Shown piece by piece: positions 13,074 to 26,154 of a stretch of 64,000 bases of DNA. Origin of the DNA: Dirofilaria immitis (taxonomy: Eukaryota > Nematoda > Chromadorea > Rhabditida > Onchocercidae); assembly GCA_024305405.1 (NCBI GenBank), contig JAKNDB010000098.1, positions 1,116,001 through 1,180,000 on the forward strand, read 5' to 3'. Each line of letters opens with the position of its first letter. Positions within the stretch are counted from its first letter, which is position 1. Made by a program: the position numbers and the translations under genes. Under the pieces are notes generated by a model that saw only the letters and a program-made list of their open reading frames with translations, was not told where the DNA came from and ran no database searches.

Positions 13074-16000
13074 ATGGACATTGATGAAATTGATGAACGT
13101 GATGAAACCCAGCAGCAACAGCAAGATTATGGTGAAGCCTCGGAACATACCGCAATTTCATCATCCTCATATGATGATATCAAAATGAGCGCAAATGACG
13201 ATGAGCAAGAGCAACAAACAGAAGTGCATGAACAATATGAAGAAATGGAGCATGAAGATCATGAAGGTTAGTTACCTTTTAAAAGAGTTAAAAAGAAAAG
13301 CTACTGAAAGTTCGAAAAATAAGAAATTATGGTTGAAAATCAAGTAAGGAAAAATTTTGCTCGGGAGAAAATTTACTCTTTATCCCAAGAATAAGAGAAA
13401 TTATCGGAAATTGTAGAGTGTAATGAGAAGTGAATGGTTAATATTCATTTCTTTTCCTAAAATATCTCAGTGATTAAATTGGTATTTCTCATGCTGTTAT
13501 CTTAATGATATCTTATGCAAATGTTCATTACTTCATCCTTCGTTAATTTGATTTAATTGAAATCTGAATTTTATATAAGTGTCTAGAATTTTACAGTAAG
13601 TGAATATTTAAGCAATGAATTCGATCCTTTTAATTAACCAGTTTGGCGATCGATTCCAAACACGAAATATTTTTCTGATAAGAACATTTTTTATTTGCTT
13701 TCATTTTTTTTGTTAACAATGTTAATTTTAACCAATAGGACTTCTCTGATTTCTCATGGAATTATGCAAAATTTTATTCAAATTCCTTACCATAGATTCA
13801 GGTACTGATACCTTGATACTAAAATGGCACCAGTATGAATCTAATAGATTGTGATCCATTTTTACAGGATGGCTAGTTCACTCTATTATGCTTATAATGT
13901 TTTTAATGTATAGCGAGAGCGATTTAAGATTTAGATCGCCAGACCATATGTCGCTTTAATTATTTGTTCAGCATCAACACTTTCATATTGCTAGTAACCA
14001 TAATTAATTAATAATTTGCACCTGATGATCGGTTCATTATCGGTGCTATATCGTCATAATTTATGAATCGAACTTTATTAAAGATGTCCACATATTATGA
14101 GTATTAAATATCTATGCATGGAAGTATCAAACAGGAAAAAATTATTCCGATGATTTCATTTTTCGTTTTGCAAAAATTCAGAATTGAATTTGATGCACCT
14201 TTTTAAAAATAGAAAATTGCTTTCCTCATCCACTGTTGTTCATAAATGACGAAATTATGCGATGTGGATAGTACAGCCAACAACAGCGATACTGGCAACA
14301 TCAATAAAAGCAAAAAACAACAATGACAGCACTATACCGCAAGGACTTTGCCAACTTTGATAATATGGTGGTGATGCTATTTTAATTAAATCGTGTATAA
14401 CTGATTTGATCACATCTTTTATCTGAAATTAATATCGATTTTGATTTTCTAAAATTATTTCATTGTAATTATCTCTAAGATTTTCATCTCATATGTATTT
14501 ATTTAAGAAAATCTTTCACTATTGAAAATCAATAAAATTTGAACATTCACATTCCTCGCAATGGATTTTCTCTCTTAACTTTTTTATTTATTTCATTATT
14601 GCAAAATTCTTCTTTTCGTTAACTCTTGAATGCATCAATCTAAATATATTTTGCATATTTTTGCATATTTCTGTTTTGTTTCGTTTATAAATAACAACTT
14701 CATAATCTTTTGCAAGTGATTGCTTCGGTTAAAGTTTCTTCTGAATTGTATAATTCAACTAACTCCAAAAATGAGATGGCATTTTCGAAAACGTATGGTA
14801 TTGAAAATCGTTTTTTCCTTAAAGTTAATTTAAATTTATTAAATTTGTAGGAGTAATGGGTGATAGCAGCCTCAATGGTATGGTATTAGAAGGAATTCAT
14901 CGTGATGATGAGAAGCATCATCGGCAACATCATGAGCAAGAGGAACATAACTTTAAAAATGGCATAGATGAACAGCAAAGTGGTGGTGAAGATGGTGGCG
15001 AGTATGAAACTGCCCATCGAGGTGAACAGGAGCATGATGATTATGGTAATGGTTTTTATTTGCTTGGTACTTTTTAAAGTCTCTCTGTCATTATATTTAA
15101 TGTGTAGTAATACAAGGATTCGAAAACGCCTGTTTTCAAAAAACTTTTAATAATTAGATTCTTAAACTAAGCTTTTCTAAATAAATGATAGTAGATGTAA
15201 TGAAGTGTGACATAGCATTTTCAGATAATTATCAAGCGTATTCGGAACGAGGACCGGATCGTGAACACAGTGATTATCGGGGTGAAGAATATCATGGAGA
15301 TGAGTATCGTGGTGAGGAATACCGTGGTAGTGGCGATGATTTTCGCGGTGGGTTTCGTGGACGGGGTGGCTATCGTGGTGGAGGGGGAAGTATGTCACCA
15401 TATGGTTATGGACCGCAAAGTATGGGTGGCGGCTGGCGTCCGCGTGGTCCAGGCAGTTGGAGGGGCGGGCGAGGTATGTATGGTGGCGGTCCACGAGGAG
15501 GTCCTTATGGAAATGGTGATATGGACGATGGATATGGTTATGATCGATCGAGAGGTGCGTTTTGAAATATATTGAATAAGAATTATTATTTGTTAGATCA
15601 AATTTTATCTGTTAGATAATAGTGCTCGCACTTATTTGTCAAATTTAAGGAAGATTGCTGTCTGGAAATTCTCTTGAAAATTTTTGTTTGCGTTGACTTT
15701 TGGTTCAAATATATCTTTCTAGATTCCATAGAATTTCGCAATCCCATTTCTCATTTTGTCCGTATTAATTACGATGGGTTCTGCTTACTTTTTCTTTACT
15801 TACTGTTTGTTCTTGATTACAGTATTTTAGAATGGCATAACTAGTTCCACTTCAGGTGTTCGTGGTGGTTTCCAACGCATGCGTGGCGGTTACGGAATGC
15901 GTGGTCCACGACCTGGATATATGGGTGATGGACGTGGTATGCGAGGTCCACCATTTCAACCGCGGCCTCCGTTTTATCCTTCACCATATCCAGGAATGCC

Positions 16001-19000
16001 TCCAATGGGAATGCCGCCAATGGCTCATCAAATGCCCGTCCAGCAAACACCTCAACAGCAAGCGGAAAGGTTGAAAAAGGTAATTTGTGAAGATTATTAT
16101 GTTTTTGATTTCTTTTAAGCTTTATTATAAGAAGTTAACTCGGAAAAACATTAGATGATTTCGAACTAGTTTTTCTTAATTAGTTTTTACACTAGCTTTA
16201 AAAAAGTGAATTGGTTCAAATTATAAATTGAGAATTTTTATTGTGGATTTGGAAATCTTTCATGGATTTATCCTTTTCAGCTTGCTGGCGTTGCACCTGA
16301 TCAGGAATTGTGGGTGGAAACGAAATCACCTGATGGAAAACCCTACTATTACAACGCTGTAACACGTGACACAGTGTGGGAGAAACCAGAAAATGCTAAG
16401 GTAATGGAACAAAGTGAACTACAAGCTTTGGTTGAAAAAGATGCGAAGGAGGAGAAAGAACAAGGTATGCTTTTTATAATGGTTTTTTTACCGAAATGTT
16501 TAGTGTTTTGTCAGTAAAAATGTTAACGCAGATATCTTCGTATTAATTTATTATGACTATTATTATTATTGCATTATCTTGTTGCCATACTGATGCCATC
16601 AGCACTCATCATGATAAATTATCATGATTCGCCTTCTTAATTGTTAGCTATGTAACAATTTTGTCAATTTTTTATATGAGACATTGAGTCTTGTCTTTTC
16701 TCTTTCCATCAAAATATATAAAAGTGATGAGCACGCAAGAGGTAAGTGTGTTGAGCGTGCGTATAATAATCACTCTTCATTGTGGCACGACTAATGATGG
16801 TTGGATTATTTGGTGTTGTGGTTGTTGGCTTTTGTTTGGCATTCTTATGGTACCGAGTAAAGTGGATTTATCAATTTACCGAGGACCGCCAAGATATTTG
16901 GTGATTGGCGCTGGAAAATTTTAATTTTTGCACGTTTAGAGGATATTAATGAGTAGATCTGAATGATGAATTCTGCTTTTACGGAATTTAGAATTATTTG
17001 AAATATTAAGAAGAAATTTGATTATTGAAAGAAAGAATTATGATAATAAAAATAATAAAAATGACACAATAAGTAGAATAGCTACAGTAGTAACGGATTG
17101 ATGATGAATGATGACTATGAAGTAGTACATAGTTTGAATTAGTGGTGTTTCAGCCATGTTTTTTAGCACTTTGCAGCATGCTTCCTTATAGGGTCTACTA
17201 CAGTTTTGTCATTTACATTCTATGCTTCTACCACTATATCGGGGACGTGAACGTGGTACGTATTGCAAGCGTTATACTTGCCTGGAGCAGAAAATAAAAT
17301 CCGAGTAACTTTTCACTTTAACTTTAAAACCTTGAAAGAATGGAAAGTTAATGTTACAATTAAAAAGTAATTCAGTTTATTTTAAAATAAGAAACAGAAA
17401 TTTACTATAGAATCAGAGAAATTTTGGTTAAGAAAAGAGCTTCGTTGAATGTTTTTTTCTTTTGTTGCCTTTGTTAATGCACACTTTAGTGGTGATATTA
17501 ACAACCAAATTGATAATATTCAATCCATGAATATGATAATACCGTTCCCGGATGCTTCCAGATGCGCGATGCCTTTTGTTGCCTCTTCCTAGAACTACAT
17601 TATACGTACCTACCACACATATACACATACAGGAGATGTGATGCGTAAAGTCCTTCCTCTTCCTCAGTTATTTAACGATGTGAGTGCTGTTGCGAGTTAT
17701 ATGTATATATAAAGCTAATTTCCACCACAGTTACACTTAATAATAATTTGCAAATTTCCATATATGATGATTTATAGAATAAGTAAGTGAAATATTATCT
17801 TTGGTTAGGTCAGTCTGTTAAAAATTATAAAATTTATATTGCAATCTAGATTATCCAGCAGAATAACATATCTGGAATTATGACCCTAATTCGTCTAATA
17901 GTTTAGTGTAATCCATTCTCGGTGGCAATACAGCATTATCTGTTACATTTGTTTAGCTTGAAATGGTTATATTGAAATAATTCGTAAAATGGTGATTACC
18001 CGGGAAATTGGCCCAAGAGGAAATAAATCAGATATGCAATTCAGGGCGCTCTAGTTTTGTTTTCGTATTTACAAAATTTTATTTGCGGATGGTCGTGCAA
18101 AAATAATTTCTTTTGTAAAAAAATGATTGTAACGAAGTTGTTTGTTAAATTAAAATGTTTTGAAATGAATTTTTCAGCCTATTTCGTTCATTACATTTGT
18201 CAAATGTTACCATTATAGAAAATTTATTGCAGTATGCTAGTGTTATATTATTTAAAGATCATATAAATGATGAAAAATGTTTTTCAGCTGCTTCTCAAAG
18301 TGCTGCTAGTGGATATGGATCTGGTGTACCACCACAGATGGCCGCTAGTATGCCGATGGGTGGATATCCACCGATGATGCCACCACCAGGTATAAAAATT
18401 TTAAAATTAAATCGAAAAAATAATTACGAATCATCTACTTTGCTGTTTAAGCGAATTTTTCTATTTGATGCAGCAAACTTCAAATTTTTGGAATTTATTC
18501 TAATTGTCACAGTTAATTAATATCTTAAAACAGTGTCATAAAAACTGGTTTTAGAATCCATTGAATGCCATGCTAATGTTTTGGAGAATCAATATATTTT
18601 TTATAGTCCCAATTTATTAGATTATCAATTTAAGATATGAAAAATTTAAGGTATGGGCATATTTTTCAAGTTATAGGCTTCCCCATGATGCCACCTATGA
18701 TGTTTCCGCCACGTGGTCCAGGTTATCCGCCTATGTTTCCTGGTGTTCCTCCAGCTTATCCGATGCCTGTTCCTGGAATGCCACCGGTTGTACCGGCAGC
18801 TGTTGCTCCTGGCAGTGATGTAAGTTCGATATCTTTAAGTCTGAAATGTTGGATAAATTTCCAATTTTCTCTGATAACTATTTACTGCTAGCTATTTACT
18901 TACAGGCTGATAACTATTTACTTACAGGCCGTCCCAATGTCATCGGAAGCTGCGCTTTGGCAGGAATATACAGCACCTGATGGACGCAAATATTACTACA

Positions 19001-22000
19001 ATTCCCAAACCCAGGAAACGACTTGGGATAAACCAAAAGCGCTCGAAAGTTGGTAGTTTTGCGTAACTTAATTCATTTATGGAGCATGTTTAAATTCTTG
19101 ATTACTAATGATATTCATATTTTGTGGCTAGTTCTGTGCGTACTCTTTATAGACTTGAAATATAGGAGGAAAAAAATGGCTATTACTATTTTATATCGTA
19201 CAGAAAATCTTATACCACTTCAGACTAGTATAGTGTTTTTAGATGAATATATTTGAAAAAATCCTATAATTTTTTTCTCTGTTTTTAGCTTCTAGTACGA
19301 CTGGCGGAGCTGGTGATTCTACTGAAAATAGTACCAGTACACCCACTTTCACAGAAGCACAACAGCAGGCTGCAGCTTTAGCTCAGCAGCAGGTTGTAAT
19401 TTTCTGAAAGTACTTTCACAATTTCTCTTCGATTAGAGAGTCTTAGAAGATAGCACCTTTTAATTTTCTTCCGCATATTTCAAAAAATATTGGTAGAATG
19501 TTTCATTTTTCTTGCTCTACTGTTGCCCATCGGGTACAATCAACATTGTATTTTACAAAAGGTTACGATTGCAACTATCTTATCGTCTATTTAAGCTCAC
19601 TTCATGCTTAGATGGTGAACGATAACAATACCTTCTTGGAGTGCTTAGTCAAAAGATATTTACTGTAACTGAGATTATGAATCTTTATTGCTTTTTCACA
19701 GCAGTCGAAAGCATAGGAAAGATATAGTGAGTGTTATAGCTAGTTCTGCATTTAAAATTCATATATAATGTTGAAGTAATCATAAAAATTGTCTTAGGTG
19801 CAAGCTCAGTTAGCGGCAGCTAAAGCAGCTGCAGAAGAAGCGAAAAAGCACGAAGAAGAAGCTACAAAGGAAGCAGAAGCTGTGGAGACGAAACAAGTGG
19901 ACAAATCGAGACCAGTTAGCAGTAATCCTGTAGCTGGGACTCCCTGGTGTGTAGTATGGACAGGCGACCATAAAGTAAATTTGCTGTTGTTCTTAATTAG
20001 AAAGCGATAATTTCCTTGCATTTCCATCGTAGATTGGAATTTGATCGATTAAAATGTAACTAAGCTCGTCAGTTTAGGTTTTCTTTTACAATCCATCAAC
20101 CCGTACATCAGTCTGGGAAAGGCCACCAGAGTTATATAATCGACCCGATGTCGATTTACTGGTATCAAAGCCGCCAGAAGAGAAAAGTGAGTGCACTTTT
20201 TCGAACATAAAGGTATATTTCAAAAATATTCCATATTTCAATTTCTAAAATTAACAATTGATTTTTAGTACATTATAAGAACTATTAAAACATAGATCTG
20301 TTTAGTTTGTTAATCTGTATTATGGCGAAGTTTTTGTGTTTCGAATTTTAAATTGTCAAATTTATTCAGAGAAATTGCAAATTACAGAACCGGAGACTGC
20401 CAAAAAGCGGAAGATGAGGGGAAGACAGCAAGTTCGGAGGAGAGCGATGATGATGAAGAAAATGCTCCACCAGCAGCTAAAAAAGCCGAAAAGAAAAGAA
20501 ACTGTAAGTTTTTCAAAATGATACCCTCTTATACCGTACTTATTCCGGAAATTCTGAATTTATTTCATAGTAATTTTAGAGAGAAACAACGTCTGGAACA
20601 ATTGGCAGCAAAGAAAGAAAAAGAGAGACCAAGGCAGATGTTTGAGAAACAAGTTGATCCAGCAATTCAGGCAGAATTACAAGCACAAAAAGAAAGGGAA
20701 GAGGTGATTTTTTCAAATAATTCTTAAGAAAGAAGAAGAATGGAATATATATTGTTGAGGTTTTGGAATTTGTAAAACGTGACTTTTCTTTTCTTGAAAT
20801 AGGTTCATTAACATATGTAAAAACAAGATAAAATATACGGTATACCTAGTTTTTCAGTATTATTAATGATCATGCTAAACACAGTAGAATGATCATGCTT
20901 TATAATTTATAATTGAGATGAACATCAACTTTTAAGTGAATGAATTTTTCTTCAAATCATAATGTTTCAAGTTTATTTGCAGGTGCCATTTGAGCGTAGG
21001 CTACAAGAATTTAAAGAAATGTTGACAGAGAAAATGTTAGTGCTGGAAGCACCTGGGAGAAGGAATTATCTAAAATTGTATTTGATAAGCGGTATCTACT
21101 TTTAAACGCTGTGGAACGGAAAGCTGTAAGTTTATTATTTTCAAGCTCTGCTTTTAAATGATTGAAGCAGCATGAATTTTTTTCATTGAAATGAATCCAA
21201 CTATCATCTTTCTAATAGCAGTAGCACTTAGATGATATTTTAATTAGGCTTTCGAAGCTTACGTGCGTGAACGAACTGAAATTGAACGAGCGGAGAAGAA
21301 AAGACGTGCTAAAGAAGCACGGGAAAATTTCAAGAATTTACTAGAAGATGCAAAATTACATGGAAGGTTAGTTTATTTAAAGATTTTGCAAAAATAAACT
21401 TTTATAATAATATGTTAGAATAGATTCTGCAATCATCTTGGTATATAATCTCTATGTTTAAATGCCCCACGTAGAAGTATTATAATATTGGGAAATGGGT
21501 AGATATTGATAGAGTGATGATAATGATTAAATTTTTAGACAACCAGATTAAAACACTGATATTTTCTTCATTGGTGTTTACTTTCATTATTTGAGATCAT
21601 CGTTTTCATCATTCGCATCAAAATGGGGCAAAGATAGTAGATTCAAAGGTGTCGAAAAAATGCGTGATAAAGAGGATATTTTTAACGAATATGTTCAAGA
21701 ATTGGAGAAGAAGGAAAAAGAAGAACGTAAAGAGAGAAAGGAAAAGGTTCGAATTCACTGTCGTTCTTAGTAGGATGAGAATAATATATTAAGTTTTAGA
21801 TTGAATGATTTGGCTTGTAGCAGTTTGGTGCAAGTATCTTACTCAGACCAGCAATTAAAATTTTATTAATTTTTATCTTTTTGAAAAAAATGGAATTACT
21901 AGTTTTAAAAATGATTTTTATTTTATTATAGATACGTAAGGATTTTGTTGCAATGCTTATGGAAAAATATTACTTCTCGGACGAAGTGGTCCTCGCTGAA

Positions 22001-24151
22001 GAAGCAGTTAGAGGATGATGAACGTTATAAAGCTGTTGACCGGTCTTCAAGTCGTGAAAGTCTTTTCCGTGAATATCAAGACACATTGCCAGAAGAATCT
22101 AATTCAGTAATTTTCATTAACAATTTTATTTCACTACTTCTGAAATATTATGATACTACGATTAGCCTATCCTGAGACACGTTAGCACCGGTTTTAGCAT
22201 ATTGAGATTTGAAATTCAAAGAGCTGTGCACCAAAATATATCTGATTTTTGATATGTTGTTGGTGAGAATGTACTGTGTGGTAATGTAATTTAAACAAAT
22301 GAGGCGATCACGAGAGATGTAACTTGCGCCGTGAGACTAGAAATGGAGTTAGAACTGTAAATTGATTTGAACGAATGAATCATGAAATTTCAGGATATCG
22401 AAGAGGAAAATGATCGTCAAAAACGTGTTGCTGCCGAAGCTGCCATCGAAGAGCGTAAAAGGAGGTAGAGGCTGAGCTAGGTGAACAGCTAAAAGAAAGA
22501 AGTAAAGAACATGAAAAGCATAAATATCAGGAACATGAAGAATCCTTCAAAGCTTTGCTGATTGATCTGGTAATTTGCACTGATTGGTGAATCAAATTAT
22601 TTTCATTATTCGATATTATCTCACGCATGTTGTTTTCCATGCCAAGCAACCATGACATCGTCCTGTATATATGTAAAGCTGCTACAATTTTTAATTTAAA
22701 TTTTGATTAAAATTTTCTCCTGTTTTTGCAGATAAAATCAGCCGATTATACGTGGCATGAAGCTCGTCGAATTTTACGTAAAGATTCACGTTATGAAAAT
22801 TGCGATCTTTTGGAAAAAGACGCTAAAGAGCGGTTATTCGATGCACATGTTCAGCATTTAGAGAGGAAAAGACGTGAAGTTTTTTTCCAGGTTATTTTTA
22901 TTGATTTGCCTTCATTTTTAAAATTACAATTTTTTTCGTATTTGAAGTTTCTTAGAACGTTTATTTTAGATAGTGAATCATCATCTGATGTTGAAGCGTT
23001 ACTTTTTACGCTGAAGGAGAGTTGAAATTTGATGATTGGTTGTTTTAGTCAGCAAGTACTTCAAATTATTTGTAAAGCTTCTGTTTATCTTATTTTTAAT
23101 TATTACAGTTACTGAATGAAACAAAAGATATTACACCTAGTATGAAGTGGCGTGAAGCTAAAAAATCATTGAGAAAGATGAACGGTTTGCAAAATTCAAT
23201 ATTAGTGAAAGGGTATGTTTTCTATTCTCTTATTTATTTCTTGCATTTCATTTATCATTTTTTCCAATCTATGTACCATTTTCGATTTTGTATAATTAAA
23301 ATGTATAAATGGTTTTAGCTAAAGTATTAGAATGATTTTAATTCTTGTGCTTTATTTCACGTGTTAACAGTTTATTTTCTGATTGACTTAGTGTAGTTTC
23401 CTTATATCAATAATGGTGAATAGAGAAGTAAGTAAAGGATGTTTACTAAAAAGTGGAACTTTTGTGTTTTGACAAAAGTTGACTTCAATCGAATTAAATA
23501 ACACTTAATTCCTCTAAGTTAGAGTAAACTCCATTTAATTTGTTCTTTTTGTGTATTCATGCATGATATTTAGAAGACAGAACGTGATTACAAGGAATGG
23601 ATGGAGGAAAGGAAAGAAGCAGTAATGAAAGATTTCAAAGATTTATTAAAAGAGACCAAAATTATTACCTATAAATCTTTAAAAATGATACAAGAAAATG
23701 AGCAACATCTTCGAGACATACTTGCGGTACTTGAGGTTGGTTATGCATGGAAATTTTTTTCGCTCCTAAATAATGTGAAATCTCTTTTGAATTTGCAGCA
23801 GCTATTATCAGCATTTTTCTGACTTTTCGGCACGCTATACTGTTGATATTCTTGAACAATTATGTGTTTTTAGATATAATAGCAGAAGTTTTTCTTCCCA
23901 TTTTTGCATCCCTCTATCCCGCCTTTGTAATTATACTTATTTTCTGATACTGAGTGCTCAAATGCTTTCTATATAAATTTAAGATATTTATGAGGACAAC
24001 AATATTATTTCAGAATGATAAACGATATATTGTGTTGAATAATGCTCCAGTGGAACGGGAGCGATTGTTGGAACAATATTTGGAAGAACTAGATAAGAAA
24101 GGTCCACCACCACCACCCACGCAACAGGAAGCCGATAGACGTCGAAAATAA
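13074..24151 (+). CDS. tcer-1: TCERG1/CA150 homologue (TCER-1), WW-FF transcription elongation/splicing factor
   Basis: A nuclear factor that links phosphorylated RNA polymerase II to the spliceosome. Exons: 13074-13266, 14851-15045, 15225-15554, 15856-16079, 16281-16464, 18288-18389, 18677-18819, 18928-19048, 19289-19392, 19798-19974, 20078-20186, 20370-20503, 20580-20703, 20983-21125, 21248-21366, 21596-21746, 21932-22106, 22393-22569, 22732-22890, 23109-23212, 23574-23735, 24014-24151. About 1,157 residues. Order: acidic Gln-rich start, RGG-rich box (exon 3), Gly/Met/Pro-rich region, WW1 ([16 protein letters not shown]), Pro/Met linker, WW2 ([16 protein letters not shown]), Ala-rich helix, WW3 split between exons 10 and 11 ([13 protein letters not shown]), then six FF domains ending [20 protein letters not shown] and FF order and spacing match human TCERG1. 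Six apparent missing bases lie in exons 12 (two), 14, 17, 18 and 20. Each repair restores a conserved FF or flanking segment, for example [13 protein letters not shown]. Exon 1 start is chosen as the first in-frame ATG after an acceptor-like site. Confidence 0.95.
15225..15554 (+). other. RGG-rich box encoded in TCERG1 exon 3
   Basis: A single exon encodes repeated Arg-Gly units ([19 protein letters not shown] and similar), then Gly/Tyr/Arg-rich sequence. Such boxes bind RNA and are methylated on arginine in other proteins. The opposite-strand His-rich open frame here is a shadow of this composition. Confidence 0.8.
16465..18287 (+). other. Largest TCERG1 intron (1.8 kb)
   Basis: It lies between the exon ending WW1 and the next linker exon. 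It contains a few short open frames (16691-16924 on +, 17428-17628 on -) with no recognisable family. I see nothing coding that I can support. Confidence 0.5.
18877..18927 (+). promoter_or_regulatory. Duplicated 3' splice site before TCERG1 exon 8
   Basis: The segment CTGATAACTATTTACTTACAGG is repeated, placing two near-identical acceptors (TTTACTTACAG) 22 bases apart, at 18905 and 18927. Only the downstream one keeps the WW2 frame; the upstream one would shift it. Confidence 0.7.
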
Positions 24152-25971
24152 TTTCGCTTTCTTCTCTTTCTGATTTTAGCACTGTTTGGATTTATGAGCG
24201 TTTAAGCGTTCGTTTTGCTATAAAATTCGGAGCGGTACTTTTATTTTGACCTCAGTTCTTTATTACTTTTCTTGCATTGTAGTAGATCTAAATATTGATT
24301 CGGAATGACACTCATGTATTCCGTTTCGGAAGTTTAAGTCTGGAAATTTTTAAATTTGCTGCTAATAGTTTTAAGTGGGGAGCTGTAGAAAGATTTTGAA
24401 ATCTTTTTGAACAAATTTTGATATGAAGCAATTCGTTTTTCGGTAAGATATTATCTTAATAATACCAGAAATTCACTTATAGTGCTTACGATAGATAAAA
24501 TCATCTATATTAGGAAAATGATCCGATCGAGTTTTGATTATTCATGATTCTCTTCTTATTAAGAATTTCAACTAGTGCAAATTAGAGTCATAGTTTAGAT
24601 TATTTTCTAAAAATAATATCTGGAGGTCAGATCTCATTCAAAGATTACTGCACCTCACGTTCCTCCATTTTGTTTTTTCTTTTTGAATACTTGCACTCTT
24701 CAGTTCCTTTTGCAGATTTGCCAATGATCATATAACTGTTAGGCTTACTTTTTGTTTGCTTCAAAAAAATCTTGTTTTGAAATTTAATTTAAACCTGTCT
24801 CATACCTATTCATCCTTTTTGTATACTATTTGAAAAAAAATAAGAATTGCCGTAATTCGTTTACTATTGATGGGCTGATGTTGTGTACAGTTCTTTGTTA
24901 CGGTATTCATCCTTTTTGTATACTATTTTGAAAAAAATAAGAATTGCCGTAATTCGTTTATTATTGATGGGCTGATGTTGTGTACAGTTCTTTTGTTACG
25001 GTATTTCATCTTGTTACTGTTCAACGTTTCTCTCATTCTAACTGTTGTCATAAATAAATCATTCAATAGATTTGATCCTTTTTTTCGTTTTCTTTGAAAT
25101 AGTTTCTGGCTTTATTCATATGTTCTTTTTATTATTAATAGTCTTTATGACAAAAGTAGGCTTGCAAGGATAAAGCTAAGTAATAATTTTGGGTATATGG
25201 ATAAAGATATGACTTGAATATAGCGTTTGAAATTTATGAATCCTAATTGGATTTGCAGAATCGAAAGCGATAATATAATATTATTCTGGGATTTCTACAA
25301 TCATTGTTAAATCATTTCGTCAATTCATTCACTAGCAAAACTGTCCTTTATTTGGTGATCTCGAGTTTTCAACATCTTACTCAGTCCTCTTCGATGATAA
25401 TTTCATCAATACATCTCATTGAATTTTAACAATCTGTGAAGTTATGCGTACCGATATAATATCTAACAGATCAGAAAATCTGTTTTTCAATTGATTATCT
25501 TTCAATCGTTTACTGCAGAAAATTAAGAGATAATTAAAAGCGAATTAAAGATCATATAAGAAATATTAACGTGGATCATTTGTAATTGACTTGTCCAATT
25601 TCACCATAATTTTCACCAAATCAGAATAACAAATTTGTTTAGAAAAGTAGATATAACAGACTGTAGATGAATATGAAGCAAATTTTGGTTACAGCAAAAT
25701 GTAGATGAAACGTTTATGATCGAAATATTTGTGATCATCAATTTTTCGAGATCTTCGATGTATTGGTATTATCAATCATTAGCTACCGATGATCATAAAA
25801 ATCCTGAAAATTTTTATTTTCATTTTTCTTTGCTATCTTTCATTATCACTAGAAAACATCGGTTTTATCTTTTGCTTCTAATCAAAATAAGTTATTTCAA
25901 TTAAATATTTTAACTTTCATTTCCTATATTTTATAAATTTTGAAATAAAGAAAATCAAATGATTTGGAATA
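24152..25971. other. 3' flank of TCERG1 and gap
   Basis: AT-rich sequence including the 97-bp tandem duplication. No supported gene. The ORF at 25716-25904 is A/T-rich with no recognisable motif. Confidence 0.5.
24807..25008. repeat. 97-bp tandem duplication downstream of TCERG1
   Basis: Two adjacent copies starting at about 24807 and 24904. They differ by one C/T change and by the lengths of three homopolymers, which is informative about base-calling in this assembly. The repeat probably lies in or just after the TCERG1 3' UTR. Confidence 0.9.
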
Positions 25972-26154
25972 TTAGAGCTTAATCCCTACTTGATTATCCA
26001 ACACATTATTTTGAAGATTTTTAATTGCATTGTAATTTCGAATATATCGCTTCAATGAACGTCCTTCTAGTGGTAATTCTTGCAATACGAATGATTGAGT
26101 TTGGGCTAGGATGAGAAGTAGAGCCAAGATAGGATATGATAAGGATAGTCTCAT
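25972..26154 (-). CDS. Putative small secreted peptide precursor (60 aa)
   Basis: A complete ATG-to-TAA frame. The first 21 residues look like a signal peptide (Met-Arg start, core PILALLLILAQTQS, small residue at the likely cleavage point). The rest is about 39 residues with one dibasic Lys-Arg inside EGRSLKRYIRNYNA, followed by an Asn-rich tail NLQNNVLDNQVGIKL. This layout resembles a neuropeptide or small hormone precursor, but I recognise no family and there is no C-terminal amidation Gly after a basic pair. It has no cysteine, so it is not a defensin-like peptide. It could also be the first exon of a longer secreted protein. The start is supported only by the signal-like sequence following the ATG. 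Confidence 0.45.
   Translation of the reverse strand: MRLSLSYPILALLLILAQTQSFVLQELPLEGRSLKRYIRNYNAIKNLQNNVLDNQVGIKL

Noticed and set aside
15177..15494. Histidine-rich open frame on the minus strand
   Set aside because: It is the antisense shadow of the RGG/Gly-rich TCERG1 exon 3; GGTGGT composition keeps the reverse frame open.
16691..16924. ORF in the long TCERG1 intron with a Trp/Cys-rich hydrophobic stretch
   Set aside because: No family resemblance, no needed exon at this point of TCERG1, and a frame this long is not rare in 64 kb.
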